A stretch of 64,000 nt of DNA from a bacterium (GTDB lineage: Bacteria > Pseudomonadota > Alphaproteobacteria > Acetobacterales > Acetobacteraceae), in NCBI GenBank assembly GCA_026224825.1, contig JAMFRO010000050.1, positions 1 through 64,000 on the forward strand, read 5' to 3'. Positions 1 through 9,222 of the stretch are shown here, one piece after another. The notes beneath the pieces were generated by a model, which did not search any database, was not told the DNA's origin, and saw only the letters and a list, made by a program, of their open reading frames with translations. Both the position numbers and the translations under genes were made by a program. Position 1 is the first letter of the stretch, and the number at the start of each line of letters is the position of its first letter.

Positions 1-145
1 CACCCGGGTCTTGGAAAGGGATGCCCTCCACAGTGTGCTCGTGGAAAGCCCGTGCAGGGCATCCCTTTCCAAGACCCGAAGTAGTGGGGGTCTGGGGCCT
101 CAGGCCCCAGCGGGTCGAGGGCGGAGCCCCGCCTTTTCCCGTGAA
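1..145. repeat. Modular hairpin repeat, copy 1 (left edge)
   Basis: Two 23-base arms at 5-27 and 56-78 are exact reverse complements around a 28-base loop. They are followed by a GC-rich module with the palindrome TGGGGCCTCAGGCCCCA (about 93-109) and the hairpin GGCGGAGCCCCGCC. The same order of parts recurs at 56380-56515, and the start of a module occurs at the right edge of the window. The element lies just downstream of kup and could end its transcripts. A left half, if it exists, would lie outside the window. Confidence 0.75.
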
Positions 146-150
146 ACGGC

Positions 151-2034
151 TCAGACCGCGATGCGGACGCCTAGTTCGACGACGCGGTCGGACGGGATGC
201 GGAAGAATTCCGTGGCGGGGATGGCGTTGCGGGACATGAACAGGAAGAGCCAGCGGCGGATGAAGCGGAGTTTGGGGACGGAGGCTGGTACGACTGTTTC
301 GCGGCCGAGGAAGTAGCTGGCCTGCATGGGTTTGAAGTCGATGCCCATGCCGTTCAGGCTTTCCAGCTCGCGGGGAATGTTTGGGCTTTCCATGAAGCCG
401 TAATTCAGCGTGATTTTGTAGATGCCGAAGGAGGCTTCCTCGGTTTTTACGCGCTCATCCTGCATGGCTTGCGGTACTTCGAGGTTGCGGACAGTGACGA
501 AGAAGACCTGCTCGTGCAGCACCTTGTTATGTTTGAGGTTGTGCAGCAGGGCGTTGGGGACGAAATCGAGATTGCCGGTCATGAATACGGCGGTGCCGGA
601 GACGCGGACGATGCGCGATTGCGGCAGGCGGGCGAGGAAGGAGTTGAGGGGCAGGGAGTCCTGCGTCCAGCGTGCCATGATGAGGCCGCGGCCGCGGCGC
701 CAGGTGGTCATGATGAGGATGATGGTGCAGCCGATGGCCAGAGGCACCCAGCCGCCTTCGAAGAATTTAAGCGAATTGGCGGCGAAGAAGGCGAAATCGG
801 CGATGCCGATGCTGCCGAACACGGCGAGCACGGCGATGCGGCTCCAGCCGAATTGGCGGCGGTAGACGAAGGCGGCCAGGGCGTTGTCGCACAGGAAGGT
901 GCCGGTGACGGCGATGCCGTAGGCCGAGGCCAGGGCATTGCTGGAGCGGAAGGTGAGGACCAGCAGGATGACGCCGACGGCGAGGATGGTGTTGATCTGG
1001 GGTACGTAGATCTGGCCCTGCTCGGTCTCGCTGGTGTGGCGGACCTCCATGCGCGGCAGCAGGCCGAGCTGGATGCACATGCGTGAGACCGAGAAGGCGC
1101 CGGTGATGACGGCCTGGCTGGCGATGATGGTCGCCATGGTGGCGAGGATGATCATCGGCACCTGCAGCACGTGCGGGGCCATTTTGTAGAACGGGTTGTC
1201 GGCATTGGCGGGGTTGGCGATGACCAGCGCGCCTTGGCCGAAGTAATTGAGCAGCAGGCAGGGCAGGACGAAGACCAGCCAGGTGATGCGGATGGGTTTT
1301 TTGCCGAAATGGCTCATATCCGCATACAGGGCCTCGGCCCCGGTGACGGCCAGCACCACGGCGCCGAGGGTGACGAAGGCGAGCGTGTCGTGATGGATGA
1401 TGAAGGCGGCGCCGTAATACGGGCTGATGGCCTCCAGCACGAAGGGGTGGTGGATGATCTGTGCCAGGCCGAGGGCACCGAGCACGAGGAACCAGAGCAC
1501 CATGATGGGGCCGAAGGCGCGGCCGACCGTGCTGGTGCCGTGGCGCTGCACCAGGAACAGCAGCACGATGACGAAGAGTGAGATGGGTAGAACGAGATGC
1601 CCGGTTTCGGGCGAGACGACGGTGATGCCTTCGACCGCGGAGAGGATGGAGATAGCGGGGGTGATGACGCCGTCGCCAAAGAACAGACCGGCGCCGACGA
1701 TGCCGATGATGCCCAGAACATTGCGGGTGCGGGTGCTGCGGGCGACGCGGCTGGCCAGGGCCATGAGGGAGAGGGTGCCCCCCTCGCCGTTATTGTCGGC
1801 GCGCATGATGAAGGTGACGTATTTGAGCGTGACGGTGATGATGAGCGCCCAGGTGATGAGCGAAAGAACACCGAGGATATCGGCGGCGCGTAACGCGGCG
1901 TGGGGGAAATAGGAGAGGCTGGCCTGCAGTGCGTAGAGCGGGCTGGTGCCGATATCGCCATAGACCACGCCGAGAACACCGATGAGGGCGCTGGCGCGGA
2001 TCTGGGAGGAAGCGTCTTTTGCGTGGGAAGCCAT
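151..2034 (-). CDS. kup: Low-affinity potassium uptake protein Kup
   Basis: This is a K+ transporter of the KUP/HAK/KT family in the inner membrane, probably a K+/H+ symporter. Residues 25-34 read [10 protein letters not shown], the family signature. About twelve hydrophobic segments fill the first 450 residues, followed by a soluble C-terminal domain, and the length (627 aa) is normal. I chose the ATG at 2034 because the protein then opens [13 protein letters not shown] just ahead of the conserved core. The frame stays open 21 codons further upstream without family-like sequence. It is a single gene, separated from mltA by about 85 bases. Confidence 0.95.
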   Translation of the reverse strand: MASHAKDASSQIRASALIGVLGVVYGDIGTSPLYALQASLSYFPHAALRAADILGVLSLITWALIITVTLKYVTFIMRADNNGEGGTLSLMALASRVARSTRTRNVLGIIGIVGAGLFFGDGVITPAISILSAVEGITVVSPETGHLVLPISLFVIVLLFLVQRHGTSTVGRAFGPIMVLWFLVLGALGLAQIIHHPFVLEAISPYYGAAFIIHHDTLAFVTLGAVVLAVTGAEALYADMSHFGKKPIRITWLVFVLPCLLLNYFGQGALVIANPANADNPFYKMAPHVLQVPMIILATMATIIASQAVITGAFSVSRMCIQLGLLPRMEVRHTSETEQGQIYVPQINTILAVGVILLVLTFRSSNALASAYGIAVTGTFLCDNALAAFVYRRQFGWSRIAVLAVFGSIGIADFAFFAANSLKFFEGGWVPLAIGCTIILIMTTWRRGRGLIMARWTQDSLPLNSFLARLPQSRIVRVSGTAVFMTGNLDFVPNALLHNLKHNKVLHEQVFFVTVRNLEVPQAMQDERVKTEEASFGIYKITLNYGFMESPNIPRELESLNGMGIDFKPMQASYFLGRETVVPASVPKLRFIRRWLFLFMSRNAIPATEFFRIPSDRVVELGVRIAV

Positions 2035-2118
2035 GATTACGGGAGCCGCAATGTTGCCATGGAGCCGGGCTGTAGCGTTATCCCCCCCCTCCCGCAAGTG
2101 ACATGCTGCATGTGCGGT

Positions 2119-3270
2119 CTATTGCGCCGGCGCGGCGGGCGGGGTGGGGAGCAGCACATAGAGCTGGCCCGGCTGGCGCATGGGGCCGGCGGAGGCTTCG
2201 GCATCGGGCCCGGCGCCGAAGAAGAGGTCGGCCCGGTTGGCGCCCTGGATGCCGCCGCCCGTATCCTGCGCGATGGTGAGGCGCTGGATGGGGGCGTTGG
2301 TGATGGGGTCGGTGGTGGAGAGGAAGACCGGGGTGCCGAGCGGAATGATGGATTTGTCGATGGCCAGCGAGCGGCCGGCGGTGAGCGGGACGCCGAGCGT
2401 GCCGGGGGCGCCTTGGTTGTCCGGCAGAGGGCCGAGCGGGCGCAGGAATACGTAGCGGGCGTTCTGCTCCATGATGGATTGGGCCTGGGCGGGGTTGGCC
2501 TTCAGCCAGGCGGAGATGCTCTGGAAGCTGACATCGGCGGGCTGGAGATCGCCGTTTTGCACGAGGATGCGGCCGATGGGGGTGTAGGGCTGGCCGTTCT
2601 GGCCGTCGAACCCGATGCGCAGGGTGGTGCCGTTGGGCAGCAGAATACGGCCGGAGCCTTGGATTTGCAGCATGAAGGCATCGACCGGGCTGCTGAGATA
2701 GGCGGTGACAGGAGCCTTGCGGTAGAGGGCGTTGTTGTCGATGGCGGCGCGCGGCAGGGCGGCGAGGGTGGGGTCGGCCGGTTTGGCGTAGAGCGGGACG
2801 GTGTAGCCGTGGCTTAGATTTTTGGCGCCGGGGTATTCGGGCTCGAAATAGCCGGTGACGAGGGTTTGGCCGGGGACGGTATAGACGGTGAAATTGGTTT
2901 CGAAGAATTGTCGCGCGGCGGTGTCGTCGCCGGGCGGGACGGCTTGCGCCGCGGTGCAACTGGCCTGCCAGAGACCGGCCTGGCCGGCGGTGGCTTGTGC
3001 CATGTCATCGCCGCCCAGGGCTTGGTCGGGCGGCATGTGGGCGATGGTCTGGCAGCTCAGCACGAAGGTGGCGAGGGCGGCGGCGGTGTTGTCCTGCGCC
3101 CAGCCGGGGAGGGTGGTGAAGGCGGTCTGGTTGCCGGGCGGGGCGCCGGGCGGGGTTTGCGTTGCTGGTTTCGGGGGGACGCAGGCGGTGAGGGCTGCGA
3201 GCAGGGCAATGGGCCAGAGGCCGGGTTTTAGTTTAGGCGTTGTTGAGTCAAGCATTGTTGTATCAAGCAT
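2119..3270 (-). CDS. mltA: Membrane-bound lytic murein transglycosylase A (MltA)
   Basis: MltA cleaves peptidoglycan glycan strands to 1,6-anhydro products. The 383-residue protein has a lipoprotein signal ending LLAALTAC, with Cys30 as the lipidation site. It has an MltA domain and a C-terminal 3D domain whose Asp-rich motif (DTGGGIQGANRADLFFGAG) lies near residue 333. The ATG at 3270 starts 6 bases after the stop of the Tim44-like gene, so the two are probably cotranscribed, as is common in alphaproteobacteria. A second ATG at 3255 is also possible. Confidence 0.92.
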   Translation of the reverse strand: MLDTTMLDSTTPKLKPGLWPIALLAALTACVPPKPATQTPPGAPPGNQTAFTTLPGWAQDNTAAALATFVLSCQTIAHMPPDQALGGDDMAQATAGQAGLWQASCTAAQAVPPGDDTAARQFFETNFTVYTVPGQTLVTGYFEPEYPGAKNLSHGYTVPLYAKPADPTLAALPRAAIDNNALYRKAPVTAYLSSPVDAFMLQIQGSGRILLPNGTTLRIGFDGQNGQPYTPIGRILVQNGDLQPADVSFQSISAWLKANPAQAQSIMEQNARYVFLRPLGPLPDNQGAPGTLGVPLTAGRSLAIDKSIIPLGTPVFLSTTDPITNAPIQRLTIAQDTGGGIQGANRADLFFGAGPDAEASAGPMRQPGQLYVLLPTPPAAPAQ

Positions 3271-3275
3271 GGGGT

Positions 3276-3953
3276 TCAGCCGCTGCGCGCGGCGGCGAGG
3301 CGCCATCCTGGGCCGGGGGCCTTGAGGTTGCGCTCGAAGGTCCAGAGATCTGTCAGCTCGACCACGGCCTCGGTGCCGTCGGCCGGATTGCCGCTGGCGT
3401 CGAGGGTGAGGTTCACCTGATCGGAGACGAAGCGGACGATGATGGCGGCCTGGTCGCCGAGGAGTTCGGCTTCCTCGATGCTGGTGGAAAGGATGCTCTT
3501 GATCTCGGTGCGGTGGCGCTCATTGGCCTGCTCGCGGGCGGTGATGGCGCCCTCGAATGTCGCGTAGACGTGATCCGTGAGCAGGGTTTGGAGCGTGGGG
3601 CGGTCGCCGGCGGCAAAGGCGGTGACGATGGCGCGGAAGGCGGTTTCCACCTGGTCGAGGAATTTGGGCGGGTCGAAATCCGTCGTGCGCTGGACGATCT
3701 GCATCAGGCGCTCGCCGAGGGGGGAGGCGGGGTCGGGCACGGGGCGGCCGGGGGCGGTGGGTTCGGCTTGGCCCTCGATGACCGGCCCGGGCGTGAAGGC
3801 CGGTGCGGGCGGGGGTGACTGACGTTCGAAGCCGACGCGTTTGCCGAGCACGCTGCGTAGCCGCAGGATGAGGAAAATGGCGACGCCGGCGAATAGGACC
3901 AAGGCGATCGGGAATGAGCCTAGGGATTGCAATGAATTAGTCTGCACTGGCAT
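3276..3953 (-). CDS. Tim44/TimA-domain membrane protein
   Basis: The 225-residue protein has a short N-terminus, one membrane segment (about residues 12-30), a proline-rich linker and a C-terminal Tim44-like domain (about 85-225) predicted to lie in the cytoplasm. Bacterial Tim44 homologues (TimA) are thought to act as membrane-associated adaptors, but their partners are poorly known. I chose the ATG at 3953 because the hydrophobic anchor follows directly. The frame is open for 84 more codons upstream with no domain-like content. It precedes mltA by a few bases. Confidence 0.85.
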   Translation of the reverse strand: MPVQTNSLQSLGSFPIALVLFAGVAIFLILRLRSVLGKRVGFERQSPPPAPAFTPGPVIEGQAEPTAPGRPVPDPASPLGERLMQIVQRTTDFDPPKFLDQVETAFRAIVTAFAAGDRPTLQTLLTDHVYATFEGAITAREQANERHRTEIKSILSTSIEEAELLGDQAAIIVRFVSDQVNLTLDASGNPADGTEAVVELTDLWTFERNLKAPGPGWRLAAARSG

Positions 3954-4064
3954 CCTCTGCGGTGATGAAGAGACTGCGCCAGGGGATAGAGGAAAGCAAG
4001 CCTGTGATCCAGGGGTGGTTTGGGAGCAAATGGGGCTGTAGGGTCGGGTTATGAAGGAAATACG

Positions 4065-4622
4065 ATGATTCTGCTGCGCCACGGGCAGAGCTGGTTCAAC
4101 TACCATTTTTCCGCGACGCGGCGGGATCCCGGTATTGAGGATCCTGAGCTGACCGAGGCGGGGCTGGCGCAGGCCGAGGCCGCGGCGGCGGTGCTGGGCG
4201 GACAAGGGATCACGCGGGTGATCGTCTCACCTTATACTAGGGCGTTGCAGACGGCTGAGCCGGTGCTGCGGCTGGTGCCTGATGTACAGGTGGAGGTGAT
4301 GCATGAGGTGCGGGAAAGAGCGGCGTTTGCTTGCGATATCGGCAGCCATCCAGATGTGCTGGCGGCGAGGTTTCCGGAGCAAAAATTTGGGCATTTGCCG
4401 GCGCGGTGGTGGCATGAGGGGCTGGAGCCGGAGGATGTGGTGATCGGCCGGGCGAATGCGTTCCGGGAGGTGATGGCGGCGCGGGCGGATGAGGCGACGA
4501 CGCTGCTGGTGAGCCATTGGGCGTTTATTCTGGCGCTGACGGGGAGCTCCGTGGGGAATGGCGAGATGCTGCAATATGATCCGCGCACGGTGGCGCCGGA
4601 GCGGATTGTGTGGCGGGTATGA
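4065..4622 (+). CDS. Histidine phosphatase family protein
   Basis: This 185-residue phosphoglycerate-mutase-like phosphatase carries the phospho-acceptor motif RHGQ at residues 5-8, a second conserved stretch SPYTRALQTA at 55-64, and a late SHW containing the second catalytic histidine. The ATG at 4065 follows a GAAGGAA ribosome site; an earlier in-frame start adds only nonconserved residues. Its stop overlaps the next start as ATGA, which implies translational coupling. The substrate cannot be told from sequence. Confidence 0.88.
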   Translation: MILLRHGQSWFNYHFSATRRDPGIEDPELTEAGLAQAEAAAAVLGGQGITRVIVSPYTRALQTAEPVLRLVPDVQVEVMHEVRERAAFACDIGSHPDVLAARFPEQKFGHLPARWWHEGLEPEDVVIGRANAFREVMAARADEATTLLVSHWAFILALTGSSVGNGEMLQYDPRTVAPERIVWRV

Positions 4623-5374
4623 GCTTGCTGGCAGGTGATGAGCCGGGACCGGTGGAGCTGCTGAGTGGCGGGGCGGGGGCGCGGTTTTTGCTGACGGCGG
4701 ACCATGCCGGGCGGGCGATACCGCGGGGCTTGGCGGATCTGGGGGTGAGTGCGGCGGAGCTGGTGCGGCATATCGCCTGGGATATCGGCATTGCCGGGGT
4801 GACGCGGCGGTTGAGCGCGCTGTTGGCTGTGCCGGCGGTGCTGCAGCATTATTCGCGGCTGGTGATTGATTGTAACCGGCCGGCGGGTGCGTCCGGCGCG
4901 TTTCCCGAAGTGAGTGAGGCGACGGTGATACCGGGGAATATGGCGCTGGGTGAGGACGCCAAGGCGGCGCGGCTCGCGGCGATTTTCGCGCCTTATCATG
5001 CGGCGATTGGGCGGGAGATCGAGGTTCTGGGGCGGGTGATCTATGTGGCGATGCATAGTTTTACGCCGGTTTATCTGGGGCAGGCGCGGGCGATGCATGT
5101 GGCGGTGCTGTATAACCGGAACCCGCGGTTCTCGCGGGCTTTGGCGGGGCTGCTGCGGGCGGAGCCGGGGTTGGTGGTGGCGGAGAACGACCCCTACAGC
5201 GTTAGCGATGAGAGCGATTACGGTGTGCCGGTGCATGCGGAGCGGCGCGGGCTGGATTATGTCGAGATAGAAATCAGGCAGGATTTGATACAGGATGAGG
5301 CGGGGCAGGCGGAATGGGCGGCCAGGCTGGCCAGGCTGCTGCCGCTGGCGGCGGACCGGCTGAGCCGGACATAA
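4619..5374 (+). CDS. N-formylglutamate amidohydrolase family protein
   Basis: The 251-residue protein resembles N-formylglutamate amidohydrolases (HutG/FGase-like), Zn-dependent enzymes that remove formyl groups in histidine breakdown. The supporting stretches are TADHAG near residue 27, RLVIDCNRP, AMHSFTPVY and ENDPYS, a normal order for the family. No hut genes lie nearby, so the substrate is uncertain. It overlaps the histidine phosphatase by 4 bases (ATGA), so the two are likely made together. Confidence 0.82.
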   Translation: MSLLAGDEPGPVELLSGGAGARFLLTADHAGRAIPRGLADLGVSAAELVRHIAWDIGIAGVTRRLSALLAVPAVLQHYSRLVIDCNRPAGASGAFPEVSEATVIPGNMALGEDAKAARLAAIFAPYHAAIGREIEVLGRVIYVAMHSFTPVYLGQARAMHVAVLYNRNPRFSRALAGLLRAEPGLVVAENDPYSVSDESDYGVPVHAERRGLDYVEIEIRQDLIQDEAGQAEWAARLARLLPLAADRLSRT

Positions 5375-5392
5375 CGAAGGGTTAGGGGCCGG

Positions 5393-7927
5393 ATGGCGAA
5401 GCGGGCGGCGGGCAAGACGGATAATAAGACGCTGGTAGCGGAACGCAGGCTGTTATGTTTCCTCGACCGGATAGACAATGCCGGGGTTGGCGGGTGGGCG
5501 CTGGATTTTGACCTTCCGGCCGAGAGCCTGACGATGCGGGTGCTCGTGGATGAGGTGATTGTGGATGTGGTGGCGTGTGAGCTGCACCGCGATGATGCGA
5601 GGCTGGTGAGCCTGCAGAACAGCCGGATTGGCTTTAATTACGATATTCCCGAACGCTACCATGATGGCATGCGGCATATGCTGCGTTTTGCCACGCTGGA
5701 CGGGGTGGATATGCCGATGAGCTCGCGCAGTGGGGCGGCGATGGCGGGGGTGAATTTCTGCCTGGCGAAGCCGGTGCGCATCGATGCCGTGGTGGATGGC
5801 ATGGTGGATGGGGTGATCCAGGGTTGGGCGCTGCGGGTGGATGAGCGGGCCGGGACCAAGCTCGGGGGCTTGAAGATTTTGGTGACCTACGAGGGCCAGC
5901 CGGTGGCGGAGCTGCTGGCCGACCAGTACCGGGCCGATGTGGCTGAGGTGTTGGGCTGTGAGGCGGCCTGTGGATTCACCTTTGCGCCGCCGCCGGAGAT
6001 GCGCCGGCGTGAGCGGGTGAGTTTTCGGTTTTTTGTGCTGCCAAGCCGGCAGGAGCTGCAGAGTAGCCCGCTGGAGATTCTGTACCCGGAGGAGACGGCG
6101 CGGGAACGGATTGAGGGACTGATTAAGCGGGCGGATGAGCTGTTCGCTTTTGCGTACCATTTGCGCCGGGATTTGAAGGCGGCACTGCCGCAGGACCGGT
6201 ATCTGCTGGGGGATTATACGCGCTGGGCGGCGGACTCGCTGCCTTTGGCGCTGCCCCGGGCGAGGGCGCGTTATGGGGAGGTGAAGGGGACGCCGCTGGT
6301 TTCGGTGGTTTGCCCGGTGTACCGGCCGGAGATTGGGGCGTTTCTGGCGGCGGTGGATTCGGTGCGGGGGCAGAGCTATCCGCATTGGGAGCTGCTGCTG
6401 GTGGATGATGCGAGTGGGGATGCGGCGCTGAGCAAGGCGATGCAGGCGCTGGCGGCAAAGGATGTGCGGATAAGGCTGTTGCCGCAGAAGAAGAATGGCG
6501 GGATAGCGCGGGCGACCAATGCCGGGATAAAGGCGGCGGGCGGGGCGTTTGTTGCGTTTTTTGACCATGATGATCTGTTGGAGCCTGGGGCGCTGGAGAT
6601 TATGCTGCGGGCGCAGGCGGCGACCGGGGCGAAACTGCTTTATTCCGATGAGGATAAGGTGGAGCGGGGCGGCGGGCTGTGCGAGCCGCATTTCAAGCCG
6701 GATTTCAATTACCGGTTTTTGCTGGATGTGAATTACATTTGCCATTTTGTGCTGCTGGATGCGGCGGTGCTGCGCAAGGTGGGCGGGCTGGATGCCGCAC
6801 TTGATGGGGCGCAGGACCATGATCTGCTGCTGCGGTTGTGCGAGATATTGCGCCCGGAGGAGATCCATCATGTGGCTGAGGTGCTGTATCATTGGCGCAA
6901 GTCTGGTGGTTCGACCGCGGCGGCGGGCTCTGGGGCCAAGCCGAAGGCGGCTGTGGCGGGGGCGGCGGCTGTGGCGGCGCATCTGGCGCGGCGCGGGCTG
7001 CCGGCCAGAGTGGAAGGCCGGGGTGGGCTGACCTGTTATCGGACGGGATGGGAGATCTCCGCGGCACAGCGCAAGAAAGCTGGTGTTTCCATTTTGATTC
7101 CGTTCCGGGACCATGTTGAGATGACGCTGGAATGCGTGACGGCGATACGCCGGCATACCAAGGGCGTGCCGTTTGAGATCATTCTACTGGATAATTGGTC
7201 GACCTCGCCTGAGGCGGAAAAATTCGCGGCTGAGCAGGCGAATTTGCCGCAAACCAAGGTGCTGCGGATTGCGGAGCCGTTCAATTATTCGCGGATTAAC
7301 AATATTGGTGCGCGCGCGGCGGTGCATGGGTTTTTGCTGCTGCTGAATAACGACGTGTTCGTTAGTGATGACACCTGGCTGCAGGTGATGCTGGATGAGT
7401 GCCTGGCGGATGCGCAGGTGGGGGCGGTGGGTGCAAAGCTGCTGTATCCGGGTGGGGCGGTGCAGCATGCTGGTGTTGTGTTGGGCGTGGGCGGCGTGGC
7501 GGACCATGCGTTTCGCGGGATACCGGGTGATGCGCCGGGTTATGTGATGCATGCCATGGCGGCGCAGGAGATTTCTGCTGTGACCGGGGCCTGCATGCTG
7601 GTGCGGCGGGAAGCGTTTGAGGCTGTGGGCGGGCTTGATGAGCGCGACCTGACGATTGCTTTCAATGATATAGATTTATGTGTGAAGCTGACTCAAGGCG
7701 GGTGGAAGATTATCTTTATGCCCGATGCCGTGGCGGAGCACAGGGAAAGCATGAGCCGGGGCGATGATCTGGACCCGGTGAAGATTGCGCGGTTTATGTA
7801 TGAAAATGAGGTGATGCGGCAGCGCTACCCGGCGCAACTGCCGTTTGACCCATATTACAGCAGGCATTTTTCACGCGAGGGCGGGGTTTACCGGGAACTG
7901 CGCGTGTTGCGGCCGGAAGATTGTTAG
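5393..7927 (+). CDS. Large glycosyltransferase with two GT2 domains
   Basis: The 844-residue protein has an N-terminal part (about 1-260) without a clear enzyme motif and two family-2 glycosyltransferase domains. The first begins near residue 300 (VSVVCPVYRP) and has a DHDD metal site near 390. The second begins near 564 (VSILIPF) and has LLNNDVF near 650. Such proteins usually extend cell-surface or secreted glycans at the cytoplasmic face. It is the last host gene before the prophage-like block, and only 75 bases separate it from the repressor gene. Confidence 0.88.
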   Translation: MAKRAAGKTDNKTLVAERRLLCFLDRIDNAGVGGWALDFDLPAESLTMRVLVDEVIVDVVACELHRDDARLVSLQNSRIGFNYDIPERYHDGMRHMLRFATLDGVDMPMSSRSGAAMAGVNFCLAKPVRIDAVVDGMVDGVIQGWALRVDERAGTKLGGLKILVTYEGQPVAELLADQYRADVAEVLGCEAACGFTFAPPPEMRRRERVSFRFFVLPSRQELQSSPLEILYPEETARERIEGLIKRADELFAFAYHLRRDLKAALPQDRYLLGDYTRWAADSLPLALPRARARYGEVKGTPLVSVVCPVYRPEIGAFLAAVDSVRGQSYPHWELLLVDDASGDAALSKAMQALAAKDVRIRLLPQKKNGGIARATNAGIKAAGGAFVAFFDHDDLLEPGALEIMLRAQAATGAKLLYSDEDKVERGGGLCEPHFKPDFNYRFLLDVNYICHFVLLDAAVLRKVGGLDAALDGAQDHDLLLRLCEILRPEEIHHVAEVLYHWRKSGGSTAAAGSGAKPKAAVAGAAAVAAHLARRGLPARVEGRGGLTCYRTGWEISAAQRKKAGVSILIPFRDHVEMTLECVTAIRRHTKGVPFEIILLDNWSTSPEAEKFAAEQANLPQTKVLRIAEPFNYSRINNIGARAAVHGFLLLLNNDVFVSDDTWLQVMLDECLADAQVGAVGAKLLYPGGAVQHAGVVLGVGGVADHAFRGIPGDAPGYVMHAMAAQEISAVTGACMLVRREAFEAVGGLDERDLTIAFNDIDLCVKLTQGGWKIIFMPDAVAEHRESMSRGDDLDPVKIARFMYENEVMRQRYPAQLPFDPYYSRHFSREGGVYRELRVLRPEDC

Positions 7928-8002
7928 CGCGCTCCGGGTTTTGATTTTAAAATTAGTTTTTACACACCGCGCGAAATTCGATTTCAACCCAAGGCATATG
8001 CA

Positions 8003-8335
8003 TTAACCGCGCGCGAGGCGGCGCGCGGTTTGCAGCAGGATGCGGCGGTCTTCCGGTGAGCAGGCGCGGTAGAGGCGCATGAGGGCAAGCTCGTCGCCCA
8101 GCAGTGAGCCTGTTTCACCAGAGACGAGATAGCCTAGTGAAGTGTTCAGCACTTTTGCGATGCGTTCCATATTATCGCGGACCTGACCGGCGCGATCGGT
8201 CTCCCATTGTGCGATGGCGGAACGTGACACGTTCAGCTTCGTGGCGAACTCATCCTGAGTCATGTTTGCGGCGAGGCGCAGCGCGCGGATGCGGGCGCCG
8301 ACGGTTTCCGTTGGGGGCTGTTTTTTTGCAGGCAT
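8003..8335 (-). CDS. XRE-family (Cro/C1-type) repressor
   Basis: The 110-residue protein has a helix-turn-helix at about residues 14-70, with MTQDEFATKLNVSRSAIAQWE as its core (first 20 residues given loosely here as MTQDEFATKLNVSRS then AIAQWE). It is read leftward, away from all phage structural genes. The short divergent gap holds several CTAACAT-type sites. This is the usual arrangement for a lysogeny repressor. It has no peptidase domain, so induction would not work by LexA-like self-cleavage. Confidence 0.85.
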   Translation of the reverse strand: MPAKKQPPTETVGARIRALRLAANMTQDEFATKLNVSRSAIAQWETDRAGQVRDNMERIAKVLNTSLGYLVSGETGSLLGDELALMRLYRACSPEDRRILLQTARRLARG

Positions 8336-8344
8336 AGGCTCGTT

Positions 8345-8408
8345 CTAACATGACGCCGGGCAAACTCAATGTTAGTATTACTTGACGTATAATGTTAGTA
8401 TGTCTAAC
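8345..8408 (+). promoter_or_regulatory. Divergent operator/promoter cluster
   Basis: Copies of CTAACAT/ATGTTAG lie at 8345-8351, 8369-8375 and 8392-8398. The first two form an inverted pair 17 bases apart. The third overlaps a perfect GTTAG-N5-CTAAC palindrome at 8394-8408. A TATAAT box at 8388-8393 ends 6 bases before the ATG at 8400, so transcription could start on that ATG and give a leaderless message. No good -35 is visible at normal spacing. The repressor at 8003-8335 is the likely ligand. Confidence 0.6.
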
Positions 8409-8720
8409 TATGCGGGTGTGAGAATTGAGGAGGTTTGGGTGCCACAAGCGCGGGAATGGACGGCGGCGGCGGATAGAGTGATCTTTGATATGCGGGGGAC
8501 GGGGGAAACCTGGGCGGCGATTGGGCTGAGCTTGGGGCTCTCGCGCAATACGGTGATCGAGCGCGGCCGACGGCTGCAGGCCGAGGCGCCGGTAAGGGTT
8601 GTGGTGGTGAAAGAATATGATCTGCTGGAAGACCAAAATCGAGGGCCGTTGCCGGCGGGGCATCCGCTGACCTGGGGGTTGTTGAGCAGTGAGCCATATC
8701 CGATGGGAGAGCAAAAATGA
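8400..8720 (+). CDS. Small GcrA-like DNA-binding protein
   Basis: This 106-residue protein contains EWTAAADRVIFDMRGTGE followed by WAAIGLSLGLSRNTVIERG. That order matches the N-terminal helix-turn-helix of the alphaproteobacterial cell-cycle regulator GcrA (a WT...IA..LG.SRNAVIG pattern). The C-terminal half is unrelated. It is the first gene after the operators and ends 4 bases into the next start. It may be an early activator or a terminase small-subunit substitute. I chose the ATG at 8400, though it has no ribosome site; a TTG at 8382 is less likely. Confidence 0.6.
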   Translation: MSNYAGVRIEEVWVPQAREWTAAADRVIFDMRGTGETWAAIGLSLGLSRNTVIERGRRLQAEAPVRVVVVKEYDLLEDQNRGPLPAGHPLTWGLLSSEPYPMGEQK

Positions 8721-9214
8721 GCGATACGATGCGGGCATTTAAGGAAAGCGAGCTGCTGGGCTCGGGCGCGAAAACCGGGACGATTGCGGCAACGCGAATG
8801 CCGGGGGTGACGGCGGAGGATATCGTGGCGCGGTTTGAAGCGGCGGGGGCAACCTTGCTGGCACTGCCGGGGCGGGGGTATTCGACCCAGATACGGACGA
8901 TGCGGTTTGACGTGGTGCATAGCGCGCTCGATGCCTATGGCTGGCAGGGGGCTGTTGTACGGCCGCCGATGCCGAGTGCCTCGGCGATCAGCCAGATGGA
9001 TGAGGTATTTGGCTGGCTGACGCTGATCCCGGAGGCAAAATATGTGTTGCGGCGGATTTTGGGCGCGCGGGCGCTCGTGCATCCGGTGACGTTGCGGCAT
9101 TTGTTTCCGTGGCGGCGGATTGGGACCATGCTGGGGGCTGATCATAAATCTGTACAGCGTTGGCATGGCCAGGCGGTGGAGTTGTTGCGCGAGGCCTTGG
9201 GCGGTGGCGAATAA
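8717..9214 (+). CDS. DUF6362-like phage protein, HTH-type C-terminus
   Basis: The 165-residue protein resembles the DUF6362 phage family from memory, not from a search. Its C-terminal part reads LFPWRRIGTMLGADHKSVQ RWH in context, a helix-turn-helix-like pattern. Position immediately before the terminase large subunit suggests a DNA-recognition (small terminase) or late-control role. It overlaps the GcrA-like gene by 4 bases. Confidence 0.5.
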   Translation: MSDTMRAFKESELLGSGAKTGTIAATRMPGVTAEDIVARFEAAGATLLALPGRGYSTQIRTMRFDVVHSALDAYGWQGAVVRPPMPSASAISQMDEVFGWLTLIPEAKYVLRRILGARALVHPVTLRHLFPWRRIGTMLGADHKSVQRWHGQAVELLREALGGGE

Positions 9215-9222
9215 AAGTATTT

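Noticed and set aside
5453-7156. A 567-codon open frame antisense to the large glycosyltransferase
   Set aside because: It is Arg/His/Pro-rich, has no recognisable domain and lies opposite a gene with clear GT motifs; GC-rich codon bias creates such frames.
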